From Chlorops oryzae (Eukaryota; Arthropoda; Insecta; Diptera; Chloropidae): DNA of 64,000 bases. Numbering within the stretch: the stretch's first letter is position 1; each line of letters begins with the position of its first letter. Where the stretch lies: the NCBI GenBank assembly GCA_020466095.1, contig CM035806.1, positions 2,109,602-2,173,601 of the forward strand. Reading direction: 5' to 3'. The notes below the pieces were generated by a model. That model had not been told where the DNA came from. It did no database searches and worked only from the letters and a program-made list of their open reading frames with translations. The position numbers and the translations under genes were made by a program. Shown here piece after piece: positions 10,926-23,741 of this stretch.

Positions 10926-11512
10926 ATATGTTTAAAAAATCCAAAAAAAAAAAATATATTATATATAATTTTGTTCAAATTTTAACGTTTTTCCATCGGC
11001 CTGGCCTGCTAGTTTGAAAGAGTTTTCGAAAATAGCAAAAACCATATATTTTTGGACTTAAATCTACAAATCTGGCAGCACATTTATCGAATATCGAATT
11101 CTCTAAGACCGGTTTAATTTGACTTGGTAGCTACCACTATTACTTCGAAAGATTAAGATTTAGCCTTAGCTTAAACTATTTAGTAACTATGACCCTAAGT
11201 ATGTATTTTTTTTATAGAAAAATGGGCACAAAAAATCCCTTTCAAATATTTGGAGTGATTTTTATTTAAAACAAAATCCAAAAATCCCTCAAAATGGGAA
11301 GCGGTCTGTCAATCTGGTGCCACTGATTGGTAGTCCTCTGTCTATAATGCAAAGAGAGTTGTGTGGGACTTTTAACTGTATACAGCCCAAGCCATTTTCT
11401 TACAACCTCTGACCAGCGACACCTCTCCATTATCCATTAAAATCGAATTGAAAAATTTTTCGTCGAAAGTAGCGTCCATTTTCCCGCAAACATTCAACCA
11501 TGCGGTCCCTTT
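10926..11512. other. Non-coding, no recognised feature
   Basis: There is no gene-like open frame or repeat boundary that I can support. Confidence 0.5.
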
Positions 11513-11524
11513 AAAATGTTTGTC

Positions 11525-12025
11525 TAAATATTTTTCGATAGTTTCGATAATCTATGCGATTAATAATCGATCGTTTTAAAACGGATTTTCGAAATTGTCG
11601 ATAGCATCAATAATCGATAGCTTCAATAATCAAAAGTTTCAAAATCGATAGGTTCAATAATCGATGGCCTAAATAATCGATTAGTTAATACGATAGGTTA
11701 GGAAAGCGACCGGTTCAATAATCGATAGTTCCGATAATCGATAGTTTCAATAATCGATAGGTTCAATAATATAGCTTCGATAACCGATAGTTTCGATGAT
11801 CAATAATTTTGATAATCGAAAGATAAATTTCCGAGCGACTGTCGTCCAAATGTGGATAACGCATTATTAGGTATGTATCTGTTTATTTACAAAAAAAAAA
11901 CCGTCTGTGTCACCGCCAGCACGACCTTTCCAAAGCTAAAGTTAATATCAATGACTCAAAACTACGATAGTCTTCACAAATCATCGATGCTTTCGATAGT
12001 TTGAAAACATCGATACTATCGATAG
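11525..12025. repeat. Cluster of CGATA / ATCGAT motifs
   Basis: Across about 500 bp the motif CGATA, mostly as ATCGATAG or TCGATAATCG, recurs at least a dozen times with irregular spacing, densest at 11530-11830. It looks like a degenerate short-unit repeat. CGATA clusters are the known binding pattern of the Drosophila insulator protein BEAF-32, and TATCGATA is the DREF site, but any function here is inference. Confidence 0.6.
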
Positions 12026-12120
12026 TTCTAGCGATTGTTTATCCAGCTCACTAAATCGCAAATTAAGAAATTTTCTTTCCAAGAAGACTGATGACGCACT
12101 ATACAGTTCAAAATATATTA

Positions 12121-12775
12121 TGAAATCGCTCTCTCCGCTTCTTGCTCTCTCACTCCCACTCGCTCTCCCACTCCCACTCCCTCTCTATCTTCTATCCTCC
12201 TCTCTATCTTTTATTCTCCTCTCTATCTTCTTAAATCTTTCTTTCCTGATCTCCCATATCTTCTATTCTATCCTCTCTCTTCTTCTCTCTCTCTCTCCAT
12301 CTCTACTCTCATCTTCTCTCTATCTTCTTCTCTCTCTCTTCTTTTCTCTTCCTTCTCTGTCTTCTCTCTATCTTCTTCTCTTCTATCTCCTTCTTCTCTC
12401 TTCTTCTCCTCCTTTCTTCTCTTCTTCTCTCTCCTTCTTTCTCTCTCTCTTCTCTCTCTCTTCTCTCTATCTTCTCTCTCTCTTCTCTCTCTCTTCTCTT
12501 TTTCTTCTCTGTCTCTTCTCTGTCTCTTCTCTGTCTTTTCTCTGTCTTTTCTCTCCCTTCTCTCTCGCTTCTCTGTCTCTTCTCTCTCTCTTCTGTCTCT
12601 TCTCTGTCTCTGTCTCTCTCTCTCTCTCTTCTCTCTCTCTTCTCTTTCTTATCTCTCTTCTCTTTCTCTCTCTCTCTTCTCTTTCTTCTCTCTCTTCTCT
12701 TTCTTCTGTCTCTTCTCTTTCTTCTCTCTATCTTCTCTCCTCCTCTCTCTCTCTTCCCCTCTCTCTTTCTTCTGT
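12121..12775. repeat. 650 bp polypyrimidine (CT/TCTTC) microsatellite
   Basis: This is nearly pure pyrimidine on the + strand, made of TCTC and TCTTCT units with occasional interruptions. The long open frames on both strands (Ser/Leu-rich and Arg/Glu-rich) follow from the repeat and are not genes. Confidence 0.95.
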
Positions 12776-14652
12776 TTTCCTTATTATCTTTAAGATGCCC
12801 CCGAGCATTTGCCCTCTCACACAAAAATGTTTCAAAAGGACGAACAAAGAGTTTAAATATTAAAGATTTAGTTTTAGTAGATCCAAAAAATCTTTTGAAA
12901 AGTAGCCGTGAAGACAAAAAAAAAAAAAGTAAAAAAATGATGAATAGTCGCAGGCCTAGCCATTGGAAAAAATTGATATTGATGAAAATTTTGTATTAAA
13001 AACTTTTTTCTTCTTTCGTAAGTATTAAAAAAAAAAAAAAAAAAAAAACAAAGCCGCGATCTCCATAGAGACGGCAATGTACGCCCTTACCGCATCTTAC
13101 ACAAGTCAATGAAGCGGAGGCAATTTCTTTATTTCAGAAACAGAAAAAATATCCTAAAGTAATTTTTGGTTCCCAAGGCGTAAACGCAAGTGGTGAAAAT
13201 ACCGCATTTAACCCTTTTAACATGAGATTTGCTTGCCATAATGCCGCACGCTCGTGCATGGTGTACATCAGTACCTACACACACAAACACATTAATACAC
13301 ACATACATATGCCAGTATGAAGCAATTTCAATTTTCGTCTTGTCCTACGAATCCTTTCTTTTTATTTGTATTTTTATTTTTATTTTTTTTGATGCTATGT
13401 TGGCTGAGATTTTCTGTACTGGTAAGAAATGAATTAAAATCTGCCACACCGCATAGATGCCTAGATGACTTGAGTTTGTTGGGGGAGGGCTGCTATGGGG
13501 ATATGATGTGGTATAGCTTTGTGAGCAGGACGCCGAGGCTGAAGGTGTGGTTGGAGTTAAAGCTTTTTTAATTTGCTTAAAATGTAAAAGACGAGACTGA
13601 CTTTGGCACAATTTGATTTTGTGCTTTGTTATTATTTTTGTTTAAAATGTTGTTGTTGTTGTTCTTGTTGTTCGTGTTGTTTTCGTTGCTGTTCTTGTGT
13701 TCCGCCTCAAGGTGTTGAATGTGAAAAGTTAAAGTGTTTGCCAGGATCTTCTCCGTTGGCGCTTGCACATTCAAATGTTTCATCCGTTTCGCCCATTTCA
13801 TCCGTTTCATCCGTTTCATCGGTGTTGCTGCTGCGTTGATGTTCGAGGCAATTTGTTGTTGTCAGAGCAATGGTGGGTTCTTTGGTTGATAATGGTGATG
13901 AAAGAGTTCTTGATTTCATTTTATTTTTTTCTCTATTTTTATTTTTTTATTTTATTTTTTATTTTTATTTTTTTTATTTTTATTTGTTTTGCTACTGTTG
14001 TCTGTTTCGCGTTGCTTGTGGGCATGCTGTCAATGGAAATTTGATGGCCTTCGTTGTGACTCTTTCTCTTTGTTTATGTGCACAATCATTTCGTATTTGT
14101 GCTTTTTTCGAGTGCCCTTCCAGCCCTCCATGTTGCCGTAATGATAACTGTTATTATTACATATTATTATTATTAGTACATACATATATTATTATGATTG
14201 TTATTATTATCATTATTCCCATTGCTGTTGTTGTTTTCGTCGAGTTGTTTTGTATTGAGCTGTTGTATCCATTGGACTTTATAAAGCGATTTAAATTTTC
14301 CGGTTGTGCGAAATTAAACTGCATTTAAATTTAGTTTGTTTCCGAGCTTTCCTCCATCAGTCTGATTGCAGGCAAAAGTTTCAATTGTTATCGTGTCAAA
14401 CGGTGGAAGTATCCTTAACTGCTCTGAAAGTACTCTTCACACCACCCCCCATCCCCATCTCTATCCCTCTCGCTCTCGCATTTTCACCCTAATTTAATTT
14501 GATTTACAGTTTTATTGCAAAGTTTCCACGTTTCTTCACACATTTGTCAGTTCGGCTCCTGCCATCCGTTTCCGTTTCCGTTTCGAATAAAAATGGCCAT
14601 GCTTGATATAATTTCATTACATTTTTATGCAGTGTGTGTGTGTGTGGGTATG
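12776..14652. other. Non-coding, low-complexity stretches
   Basis: It holds a poly-A run near 13028-13048, a TTG/CTG trinucleotide stretch at 13648-13700, a short CATCCGTTT repeat at 13780-13820, T-rich blocks at 13920-13990 and a GT run at 14632-14646. I see no gene. Confidence 0.55.
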
Positions 14653-14654
14653 TA

Positions 14655-15607
14655 CCCAGCAGGAAGAGTCACCCTAATAGAATAAATGACGTCTGGGTGA
14701 CTTTGAAGCCGTAGGACACTTTCTATGACATTTCTACACAAACTGACAGAGGTTTACTTCCAGGGTGACTTTGTCATCGTGGAATTGTAAAAAGTCACTA
14801 TAGTGACGCCTAGCAGGACATTGTCATAGTCGACGACTAATCGGAACATTTCTTGTATGTATTTTTGTGTGCATGCTATTTTTTATGTTCTATTGTGTCT
14901 GTGAATGTTTGTGCCTGTATGTGTGTGCATCGGCAAATGTGTAGAAATATTCGTTGACCGGAAATTGTGTGTGACTAACCGGATGGTTCTTGATTTCCTG
15001 CTAGACTGTGAATGGCAGTTTCTTCAGAACGACCCAGCAGCCAAATATTTCGTACAGGACAAAGTCATCAGTGATTTCACCGGGACATATATGTAGGTGA
15101 CATTGTCATGCATGCCACCTTGGGGGACATGTCATCGTAGAAGCGTGCTCTTCAGGTGCTTGAATCTGATTGGCCACTGAAATTTAAATATCGTTTAAGC
15201 GCCAGTTAGGCGTTAGCATGAAGTGGTGTAGATGATGAGTGCTCGACTCACAATCCGAAAATCGCGGGTTCGATCCCTGGCTGAGGCGAACAAAAATTGT
15301 TAAAAATAGATGTTTTAAAAATTGGCGAAATATTCAAAGACAAGACAATGAAGAGAGTTTTTCAACTTAGTTTTTCTATAAATTGACATTTAGAGAGATA
15401 AGAGAATGTGTGCTGCAGGACAATGGAATGTCCTGCCCTAGGAGTCACCAGTGACGTTTTCTAATACACCACGTTGTCATGTCACCGGTGTGAATTCACT
15501 GTCCCAACTCCTGTACAAATGTCATACAAAATTTCCTATAAAATCGCATGCGTTCCGGCTCTAAAGTCGTCACCCTGACTTCATCGACGATGACATTTCC
15601 CGCTGGG
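14655..15607. mobile_element. Inverted-repeat element with CCCAGC ends carrying a tRNA-like module (family D, copy 1)
   Basis: The left end is CCCAGCAGGAAGAGTCACCC and the right end is the inverse of CCCAGCGGGAAATGTCATCG. Internal motifs such as GTGACATTGTCAT recur in the copies at 32359-33384 and 46434-48680. A TA precedes the left end; no TA follows the right end. It is non-coding apart from the tRNA-like segment. Confidence 0.65.
15216..15291 (+). repeat. tRNA-like (Pol III promoter-like) segment inside family D
   Basis: A clear B box, GGTTCGATCCC, lies at 15267-15277. It is preceded by a plausible A-box region and an anticodon-arm-like stretch around GACTCACAATCC. The acceptor stem does not pair convincingly and no tRNA identity is assignable, so this is a tRNA-derived repeat rather than a working tRNA gene. 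Confidence 0.55.
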
Positions 15608-16292
15608 GAGCGTTATCGTGTGTGTCAGTGTGTGTGCGTGTTAGTTCATGCTTGTTTGTGTTATATGATTTCCGGCAAAAAGAGGAAACGATACGCTAAT
15701 TAAGTGTTTAAATTGCTTATTCTTTTGTCGGTTGAACTGTTGTTATTCTTGTATTCTTTTAACAATTCAACATTTCAACAATCCAAAATGAAATCGGATC
15801 TAATGCCTTTTTTAATCAGGAAAGTTGTAATTAAATTATTATTCGAAAATAGAGTTCGTGGTATATCAGAATAGATTCTAATTATGTCGCATATATTCTT
15901 TTTTATACAATCTAAAAACATTCGTAACACATTAATTATATTTTACGTGTGGCCTTGTTTACGCCTTTTGCCCACAACGCTTCCTTCTTCGGCCGCTTCG
16001 GAGAGTTTCATTCTGATGACCATGAAAAAGAAAAAACTCAAAATTCCATCAATAAATGAGAAAAATAATTTGTTTGTGACATATTGTTCCCTATCCATAT
16101 CTTTGCTTTGTGTTTTGAATTATAAAAGGTTGTCAATAACTAAGATTTATAAGAGGTTAAGAAAATCCTGTAGCAAAAAAAATAAAAATAAAAATAAAAA
16201 ATTTAATAGAAGTGTCTATAAATTACGAAAATTGCGGACCAATACACTGGAATGGACTTTGAAGGAACTTCTGTGAATATTTCTGAAGTTAT
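15608..16292. other. Non-coding, no recognised feature
   Basis: A 130-codon open frame at 15884-16276 is lysine-rich and low in complexity at its end, with no recognisable similarity. I do not call it. Confidence 0.45.
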
Positions 16293-16700
16293 ACACAGAA
16301 AGACTTTTGTGCGTAAATACAACCAATTTTTTAATCAATATAACAAATTCGTTGTTAAAACTCAGCCTATTCCACTTTTTTTTTTATATTAACAAATCGT
16401 TTAATTGGGACAATTACTCGAAGTATTAACACTCAACAAAAAATTTCAATTAACGATTTGTAATATTAACCAAACCAAAGGTATTAAAAATTAACCAATA
16501 TTTTAAATAAATAAAAATAGAAAAAATGCCTCATCTACATATTCCATAATAAAAATTTGAGTCTGCAAAGTCAGTTTACGGAAGATAATTATACATTATA
16601 ACATCATAAACATATGTGAGCTAATTTTTGATTATTTTGTCCCTTCTTGTATGTAAGTCCGCATAAAGCTAATGAGAATTTTAGAAAAATATTTATATGC
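16293..16700. mobile_element. Family A MITE, partial copy
   Basis: It starts ACACAGAAAGACTTTTGTGC and follows the family sequence as far as ATATTTATATGCAC, where the family F2-type repeat takes over. The second end is missing. Confidence 0.68.
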
Positions 16701-17252
16701 ACTAATTTTTTGAAATTTCACTGTTGCGCCATTTAATTTGAATGAAATTTTTTTTTTAATTGAAAGCAAATACTTAGAGGTATTTAAAATTTTTTTAGAG
16801 CGGCGTCAAACTGGGAATACACTGAAAAAAATTGTTAAAATTGTCTTTTTAGTTTTGTGGAAAAATTTTTCTCAGTGTAAAAATTAAAAATTTTTTTTTT
16901 TGATTTCCTGTTATATTAGCAAACTTGGAATACACTGAAAAAATTGTTAAAATTGTCGTTTTAGTTCTGTGGAAAAATTTTTCTCAGTGTAAAAATTAAA
17001 AAAAAATTTTTTCGATTTCCTGTTATATATTAATCGGCCAACGTTTGTTTCATTTTCTTAAATTAATTAGCTTTTGAGATATAAAATTTTGAAAAAAGGA
17101 TTTTCAAGGATATTTCAAGGACCGTTCAAAATAAAAATCTAAAACGTAGTCTTCACAGTGCTTTTAGATGGCACCTATCGGAAAAATCAACAAAATTTAA
17201 AAATTCCTTTCAAATGATGCCGCATGCCTTTGCTTAACCAGCCAGACCTTTT
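16701..17252. mobile_element. Partial copy of the AAAGGGTCTGGC element with two internal 110 bp repeats
   Basis: Two tandem units begin at about 16820 and 16930 (ACACTGAAAAAAATTG ... TCTCAGTGTAAAAATT). The right end at 17204-17252 resembles that of 54871-57229. The left end is absent. Confidence 0.6.
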
Positions 17253-18083
17253 TCAAACATTGTTTAAATGTCAAATTTCCATACAAAAACTGATTTTAGA
17301 CAATGTTTTAAATTTAAAATTTGATTATGAATTACGGGGGTATGTGTTTTGAATGATCTTTTGCTCAAAATGAAAAAAAAAAAAAAAACGAGAGCAAATT
17401 AAATAGTCATTTGAAAAAAAAAAAAATCATTTTCTGCAGTAAAGTCGCGAACACTTTTCACTTTCCATTTCCAAAGGGTTGTCTGGAAATTCTGAATCAC
17501 GTTGTTATGTCTATGTGTATGTTCGTATGTGGACTTAGTTGGTATAGTTTTGTTTATTCCATTTTCTTTTCTATTGACAAATTTGCGTTATCTTTGAGAT
17601 TAATCGAGATTCGTTGTGAAGGCAGCAATAAAGCAATGACATTCGCGGAGCCTTCATTGTCTCTAGCCTTGGACGCCACCACATTCTGCTCCAAGTTACA
17701 TGCAATGCAGCATTCAATTCAATTCTATTCGATTCGATTCGCTTCGTCTGGCTGGGCTTCGAGTACTTCTAGCAGCATAAGGATTTTGTAGTCGCGATAC
17801 GTTTTTTTTTTGTGTTTTTGCTTGCTTTCTGCTTGCTGCATACTCAGATAACTTGTATGTAGGTAACAGAATGACCTACTTTTCATTTACATACTATAGC
17901 TTTCAATTTTATACATCGATTGTGCGTCTTCTCTTTATAGAGCAGGTCCGTTTAAAGCAATATGTAGGCCTTGATTATAAAAAAAACCTTTTCAATTATG
18001 TATATTCAACTTTTTATATTTTTCCAAATTCCGTTGGCGACAAAACGCTTCCAACGAACTGTTTTTGTCTGTTTGTTTTTAAT
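17253..18083. other. Non-coding, no recognised feature
   Basis: There are A-runs at 17371-17425. An open frame at 17411-17791 has no recognisable similarity and no splice context. Confidence 0.45.
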
Positions 18084-18359
18084 ACACAGAAAAACAGGCT
18101 ACAAAAAATTCCAATTAATGGCGATTCATCGGTTTTTTAATTGTCCCAATTAAAAATTTTAAACAAATCACGAAATTCGGCAAAAGTTCGTAATATTAAA
18201 TTTTGAACAAAAATTTGGTTGATTATTTTGTTGTATTAAATACCAAAAGTATTAACACTTGAGAAAACTTTTGTTTAAAATTTTTGAAAGTGGATATAAA
18301 TATTTTTCTAAAATTCTCATTAGCTTTATGCGGACTTACATACAAGAAGGGGCAAAATA

Positions 18360-18772
18360 ATAATCTTAATTTTATTATTTTTGGAAAAAACTATCGTTGA
18401 GCATCGATACTCTACCAAGAATCATACAATACAAGATAATGCCTTGCGCATACTATAAATTTTTTTTTTCGAATTTTGCCTTGTTTAAAGAATTTTAGGG
18501 AATTTTTTGTAGTTTGTAGGGAATTTTTATTTTTGCTTTTGGCAACATTGCCATCGTTTTTTGTTGTGATTTTCTTTTGACAGTTAGATATGCATGAAAT
18601 TTCGATACGATAAATCGAATTTTTTCCTATCGATGAAAGTGTTTATGAGGTGTTTTAGAGATAAACACTTCGTTTTCGCGTTTAACTTTTGTATGGCAAA
18701 GCACAAGTTAAACACCTCGTTTAGGGCCCTAAACGCTTAAACGCGAGTTAAACACCATATGGAAACGCGCTA
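18360..18772. mobile_element. 5'-truncated copy of the TTA-flanked Harbinger-like MITE
   Basis: It closely matches the right half of 5558-6351, including the end GGAAACGCGCTA followed by TTACATAC. The left terminus is missing. A short host segment (ACATACAAGAAGGG) flanks both sides, which suggests a local duplication during deletion or insertion. Confidence 0.68.
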
Positions 18773-18822
18773 TTACATACAAGAAGGGACAAAATAATCA
18801 AAAATTAGCTCACATATGTATG

Positions 18823-20239
18823 CCCAAGCGACACAGATATCAAATTTGGAGAGTATTCTTAGACATAAAACTCTTTGAATGCTCTTTAGAAGGTCTTTGA
18901 AAAACTTAATGTCTTTCAAAACTCTCTGAAAAGTATAAAAGAAACTTTAAAAAATATCTTGTCTCAAACAACTCTTTCAAACGTTTTTAAAATACTTCAA
19001 AAATCGGATGTCTTAGAAAGCTCTCAATAAACTCTTTGAACAGTGTCCGAAGACCGATTTCCGAAATTGTTTTTTTTTAACTCTTCGGAAACTCTTATAT
19101 TGGTATTTCAAAGAGGTAACACATTCATATTTAGAAAACTCTTCAAAACACATTTTAAAGAGCTTTGTGAGAGTAGGCCTCTATATTCCTGTTTATAAAG
19201 ACCTTTCAGAGATTTTCAGTGACGTCACGTCTTTGGAAACTCTTACAAAGAACTTATGGAGAGGGAATAGTGAGTTTTGACATTTTTCTCATTTACGCAG
19301 GGTTGACATTAACAAGTGAGAACAGAAATAACAAAAGTAAAATAAAAATGCAACTCTTACCAGGGGTGTTATTTAGATTGAAACAAAAAAAAATACTGAT
19401 GCAACTCTAAATTTTTCTGGTCACTTTTGAGACGTTTAAATCTTCAGAAGGTCTTCAAAAGACATTTGGAAATCCGCCATCTTTTTGAAACGAAGTTGCA
19501 TGATTTTATTTTTAAGCAATCAACCGAAATTTTTTTATGCTTTATGAAAATTTTGATTTCAAATTAAGAAGGGAAAATGCCTGAAATAAGTTTTCTATAA
19601 TTACAGAATAAAATTTAAAAGAAACGGAAAGAAAATTTTAAAAATAACGATTTTTAAACTTAAAATTTTTAACAAAACATTAATATTTTAAAGGCGCGTA
19701 AAAATTTAGTGGGGTAGAATATATCATATTGCCGATGAACTGATCTCCGTTTTCATTTTTATGTTCAAATAATCGAGAAATTTCAATACAATTTTTCATA
19801 TATTTTTTATTACATTATAATCTTCACACGTGTTCTTTTGTGTTCAAAATATTTTCAACATTGAATATGTAGGACGTTTTTTGTGTTTCTTCTAAAAGAA
19901 AAAGAAATAGGATATATTTTATAAAACGTATGAGCATATTTGCGTCCCTATCACGCACACTGACTGATGATGACATCATAATTCAGTCTTTCAAAGAACT
20001 CTTAAAGATGTTTTAAAGATCTTTCAAAGAGTTCTCAAAGACTTCCTAGAGAGAAAACTGATTTTTTGTCAAGTCTCTGAAAACTCTCATAAGGCCCCTA
20101 AGCCCCGCCTTTTTGCGTCCTTTTAGTCTTTAGAAGGTCTTCAAGAGCGCTCAAAGAGCTTTTCTGAGAGCATAAGCTCTCATTAATTAGTCTCTGAGCG
20201 CTCTTGAAGACCGTTTAAAGACAAGTTGTGTCGCTTGGG
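18823..20239. mobile_element. 1.4 kb foldback element with CCCAAGCGACACA ends
   Basis: The inverted ends CCCAAGCGACACA / TGTGTCGCTTGGG sit inside a family A sequence that is continuous in other copies (CACATATGTTTATGATG). The interior is packed with degenerate AACTCTTTGA / TCAAAGAGTT motifs in both orientations. The target duplication is ambiguous (possibly TGT). It is non-coding. Confidence 0.68.
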
Positions 20240-20470
20240 TGTTTATGATGTTATAATGTATAATTATCTTCCGTAAACTGACTTTGCAGATCCAAATTTT
20301 TATTATGGAATATGTAGATGAGGCATTTTTTCCATTTTTATTTATTTAAAATAATTGGTTGATTTTTATTAATACCTTTGGTTGTTGATATTACAAATCG
20401 TTAATTGAAAATTTTGATTAAATATTGATTAAAAAATTGGTTGTATTTACGCACAAAAATCTTTCTGTGT

Positions 20471-22015
20471 ACAATCCTGAAAACGCTTAATAAAAATGAT
20501 CTTAAGAGAACTTAATTCGTAATGGGGAGAGCAGAAAGTTCATAAAAAAAAAGGAACTTCGTATAGAGAAACTTGTTATGGAGACGGAATGTAAAGAAAT
20601 TAACTTCATTATTATCAAATTATATCATTTATTGTGGGCTTTTTGCTCTGATAGCGTTCCTGACGTCAGTTGTTTCCCTTTCCCATTCGATTTTGTTCTC
20701 GTAACACAATTCAGCTTAAACTTCTCTTAACTGTTGAATTTTGTTTCTTACACTTTGTTGTAGTTGTTGGATTGCCTTAACTTGTCCTTGTTGTTGTTGT
20801 TGTTGTTATTGCTGCTGCTATTGTTCTTATTGCTGTTGGTTTTGCTTTGGTGTTTTTGTTGATTGAGATCACATTACGTAAAGTGGAATTACGTTAAGAA
20901 GTCAACTGAAAAGAAGCGAAATGGCAAAATGATTATGCCAGAGGGCCACAAGGGCTTGGCATTAGGTTTGAAATACTGTTAATATGGCAGATGTCGTCGT
21001 CGTCGTCGTCTGGGTTTCAAGTCATTCAAAGCATTTAACTTCTATCATAAGTGTGCTAGGACTCTCCCGCCTTCGGTCTCCGTTCGTCCCTCTTTCATAA
21101 CCCATCGCCCTTGTTACCCCGTGTCTTTGTATTTTATGCTTTTCATAAACTTCGATATGAAATTTAACTTCTGGCAGTCTTGCCCCATTGTCAACCCAAG
21201 TCGTTGGCATCGAGGTGCAGTTGATAGGTGTTCATAACTGGAAAATCGCTTCATTATCCACGAAAAATACCTTTACGTGTTGTTAACTTGTTTTCCTTTC
21301 ATACAAAAAAAAAACAAACTCAAACTCATACTCAAACCCAAGAAAGTACTTATGCTAGTCGGTAAACATATAAAATGTCAGTCGGTTGGGTTGGTTATCT
21401 ATCGGTTTGCCATGTCCTTTCGATTTTCACAGTTTTTTGTACGTATGTATTTCGTAGCATAGGAATATGCTCTTGAAATATTCAGCTCAATTTTTTCTTT
21501 TCTTTTCCTTGCATTTCATATACTTTTTTGCTTCATATTTCGTTATATTTATTTTCTGTTTCTTTTTATTTTTCGCATTCTTTTCCTCTCATCAAATTTC
21601 ACATATTTTCATTCACTTTTTTTCCTTCTGATTTTTCTATCACATATTCTGCCTTCTGTGCGTTCTGCTTTCCATTTAAAGTGTTTGTTGGTATTTATTT
21701 GTGTAACCTTATTGGGTTATTATCGCCATTGTTCTGGGATTGGTGTTAAATTGTTGCCGTTATTTTGTTTTCCAGTATCATATTGTTTTTCTCGACAAAA
21801 AAAAAAAAAAAATGCTGTTCAAACAAATACTGTCCAATTTATACACTATTTGTTGTTTTGCTCCCTGTGTTCAAGTCCTTCATATTGTATATAGCACAGT
21901 GAGTCAAATCGATCGGAATGTGCAACAAAAATTAAAATGGAATGGAATGGAATAAAATTCGCAAATTCACATTGAATCGAAAAATATTGAAATTATTACA
22001 ATGAAGTAAATTCTA
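20471..22015. other. Non-coding, no recognised feature
   Basis: TTG/CTG trinucleotides lie at 20785-20845 and a (GTC)n run at 20993-21010. No open frame here shows similarity I can name. Confidence 0.5.
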
Positions 22016-22423
22016 AAGGGCTGATTATACGATATGGTACTGACCAAATTTTGAATGTTTTTGGAACAAATTTTGTCCCAATCGAAACCAAATCGTTTGA
22101 TTAACAAACGTACGTATGGCCATATGACATTTGGTCGCATTTGTTCACGTCGCAACCAAACGTTTGTTTGCAATGTAGCCATATATCGTGTAAGATGCGA
22201 ACCAAATCTTGATGACAATTTTTTTTTTTTGCCAAATAGTGACCAAATTACATTTGGACGCAAACGAAAAATGGCGGCATGCATACATTTTGGGATAAAT
22301 GGCGCATATTGTGTAAAAACCAAACATACGACCTGTGGTGCCAAATGAGCATATGTACCAAATTTTAACCAAATGAAAGCAGCCAAACGTTTGGTCAGTA
22401 ACCATATCGTGTAATCAGTCCTT
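22016..22423. mobile_element. 408 bp MITE with AAGGGCTGATTATACGATATGG ends, TA-flanked
   Basis: Inverted ends of about 30 bp (GGGCTGATTATACGATATGG, mirrored at the right with few mismatches) are followed by repeated CAAATTT / CATTTGG motifs. TA lies outside both ends (22014-22015 and 22424-22425), which suggests a Tc1/mariner-type source. The overlapping open frames inside are artefacts. Confidence 0.7.
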
Positions 22424-23057
22424 TATAAAATATTTATCACAATTTTTGGGTTTCCTGGCATGTTTTGTCTACCCTTTCCATATATTTTATTTTATAACCA
22501 CTTCTGTTATAAACTTTAAAAAAATTAAATTTAATTATTTTTAAAAATCAACCCTCTGTTTTTGGCATGCCTGACGTATGCGTAACGTATGCCATACGAA
22601 AACAGAGCGTTGATTTTTTCATATGAAAAACGTGAGGTTCGCTAGCATTTTTTAAGTTCTCTCTATAAATCTTTGTCGGCCCATAAATTTTCATACATAA
22701 TTTTAAAGGTAATAAAACCAGCAAGATTAGAAAATTAAAAAAAAAAAAAATGATATTGTCATTGATATATTGCCAGATTTATTTTTTAACATAAAAAAAA
22801 ATAATGCAGTTACAAAAAAAATTTTTTTTTTGTTTTTGCCACCCTATTAAAGACCGTTTTAACGGCTTACCAAATTGCCCTTGTTCAAAAAAAATTAATG
22901 AAATTTGCTCTACTTTATGGGCATTTAAGTGTCACTAACTTCGATCAAAATTTTGCAAACTTCAGTACCTTGTATCTAGAACACCCGTTACTTTTCGAAG
23001 GTAAAAACTTGGCATTTTCATATACACGTATAGAGGTACTATACAAAAAAAAAAAAA
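22424..23057. other. Non-coding, no recognised feature
   Basis: This is AT-rich with several A- and T-runs. A palindromic stretch near 22560-22615 (CGTATGCGTAACGTATGCC) may form a small hairpin. Confidence 0.45.
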
Positions 23058-23058
23058 A

Positions 23059-23683
23059 ACAAGTAAGAAAGCTAAAGTCGGTCAAGCCCGACTTTGAAAT
23101 ACCCAGCGTCCCGACATTATTGGCGCACTATGTTTTGCCTCTCCATTTGTGGGCGTCGCTGTGAGCGGGCCACATAAATTTTTTTCCTAGACCTTTCATT
23201 CGCCTTGGTCAACCTATGTTGCTTATTTGAAGCTTTTACGACTTTTACTACACAAGTTACGATAGGCCCTTATTTGTGGGCGTGGCTCGAGAAAGACGGC
23301 GTCCATTTTTTGCCAGCATATGTCCCTTTTCGTAGTTTACCAGCACACCAAATATCAATGGAATGTGTTGAGTGGTTCGCAAGTTGCAAGCATTTTACTG
23401 AAAACACAATAAATTCATTTGTGGGCGTGGCAGTGGGCGGAGTCTCCCATTTTTACTTAGGATCATACTCGGACCCCGATATACCTGTGTGCCTAATTTC
23501 GACTTCATTGGTCCAGTCGTTTCGGAGGAGATCCGACCACGGACGGACGGACGGACATGTCTAAATCGATTTAGTTTTTGATCTGATCATTTCTATATAT
23601 ATTTGTCTATATCTCCGGAGCTTAATTCTCCTTGTTACAAGATTTGCACAAAACTAGTATACCCTGCTTACGCTGGGTATAAA
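23059..23683 (+). mobile_element. Family B element (AAGTAAGAAAGCTAAAGTCGG ... CTTACGCTGGGTATA), short form
   Basis: It is bounded by ACAAGTAAGAAAGCTAAAGT on the left and GCTTACGCTGGGTATAAAAA on the right, as in the inverted copy at 30119-31147 and the nested copy at 56083-57137. This copy has only about one unit of the internal TTTGTGGGCGTGGC repeat. A (GGAC)n run lies near the right end. Open frames are repeat by-products. Confidence 0.7.
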
Positions 23684-23741
23684 AATGGAAAGATTCGGAG
23701 ACATCAAAAAAAAGTTGTCGTTTTCGCATGGAATGCCCTAT

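Larger units (their letters stand above)
18084..20470. mobile_element. Family A MITE with two nested insertions
   Basis: Both ends of the family are present: ACACAGAAAAAC at the left and TCTTTCTGTGT at the right. The copy is expanded by a fragment of the TTA-flanked element (18360-18772) and by a 1.4 kb foldback (18823-20239). Without these it would be near the 630 bp of the clean copy at 23742-24371. Confidence 0.7.

Noticed and set aside
11525..12025. CRISPR-like array of CGATA repeats
   Set aside because: Units are too short and irregular, and the DNA is animal; no spacer structure exists.
12120..12917. Long open frames on both strands (247 and 202 codons)
   Set aside because: They are a direct effect of the CT microsatellite lacking stop codons; composition is only Ser/Leu or Arg/Glu.
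15216..15291. Functional tRNA gene
   Set aside because: The B box is good, but the acceptor and D arms do not pair well and the sequence is part of a dispersed element.
21967..22386. 139-codon minus-strand open frame
   Set aside because: It sits within a 408 bp MITE with open frames on both strands.
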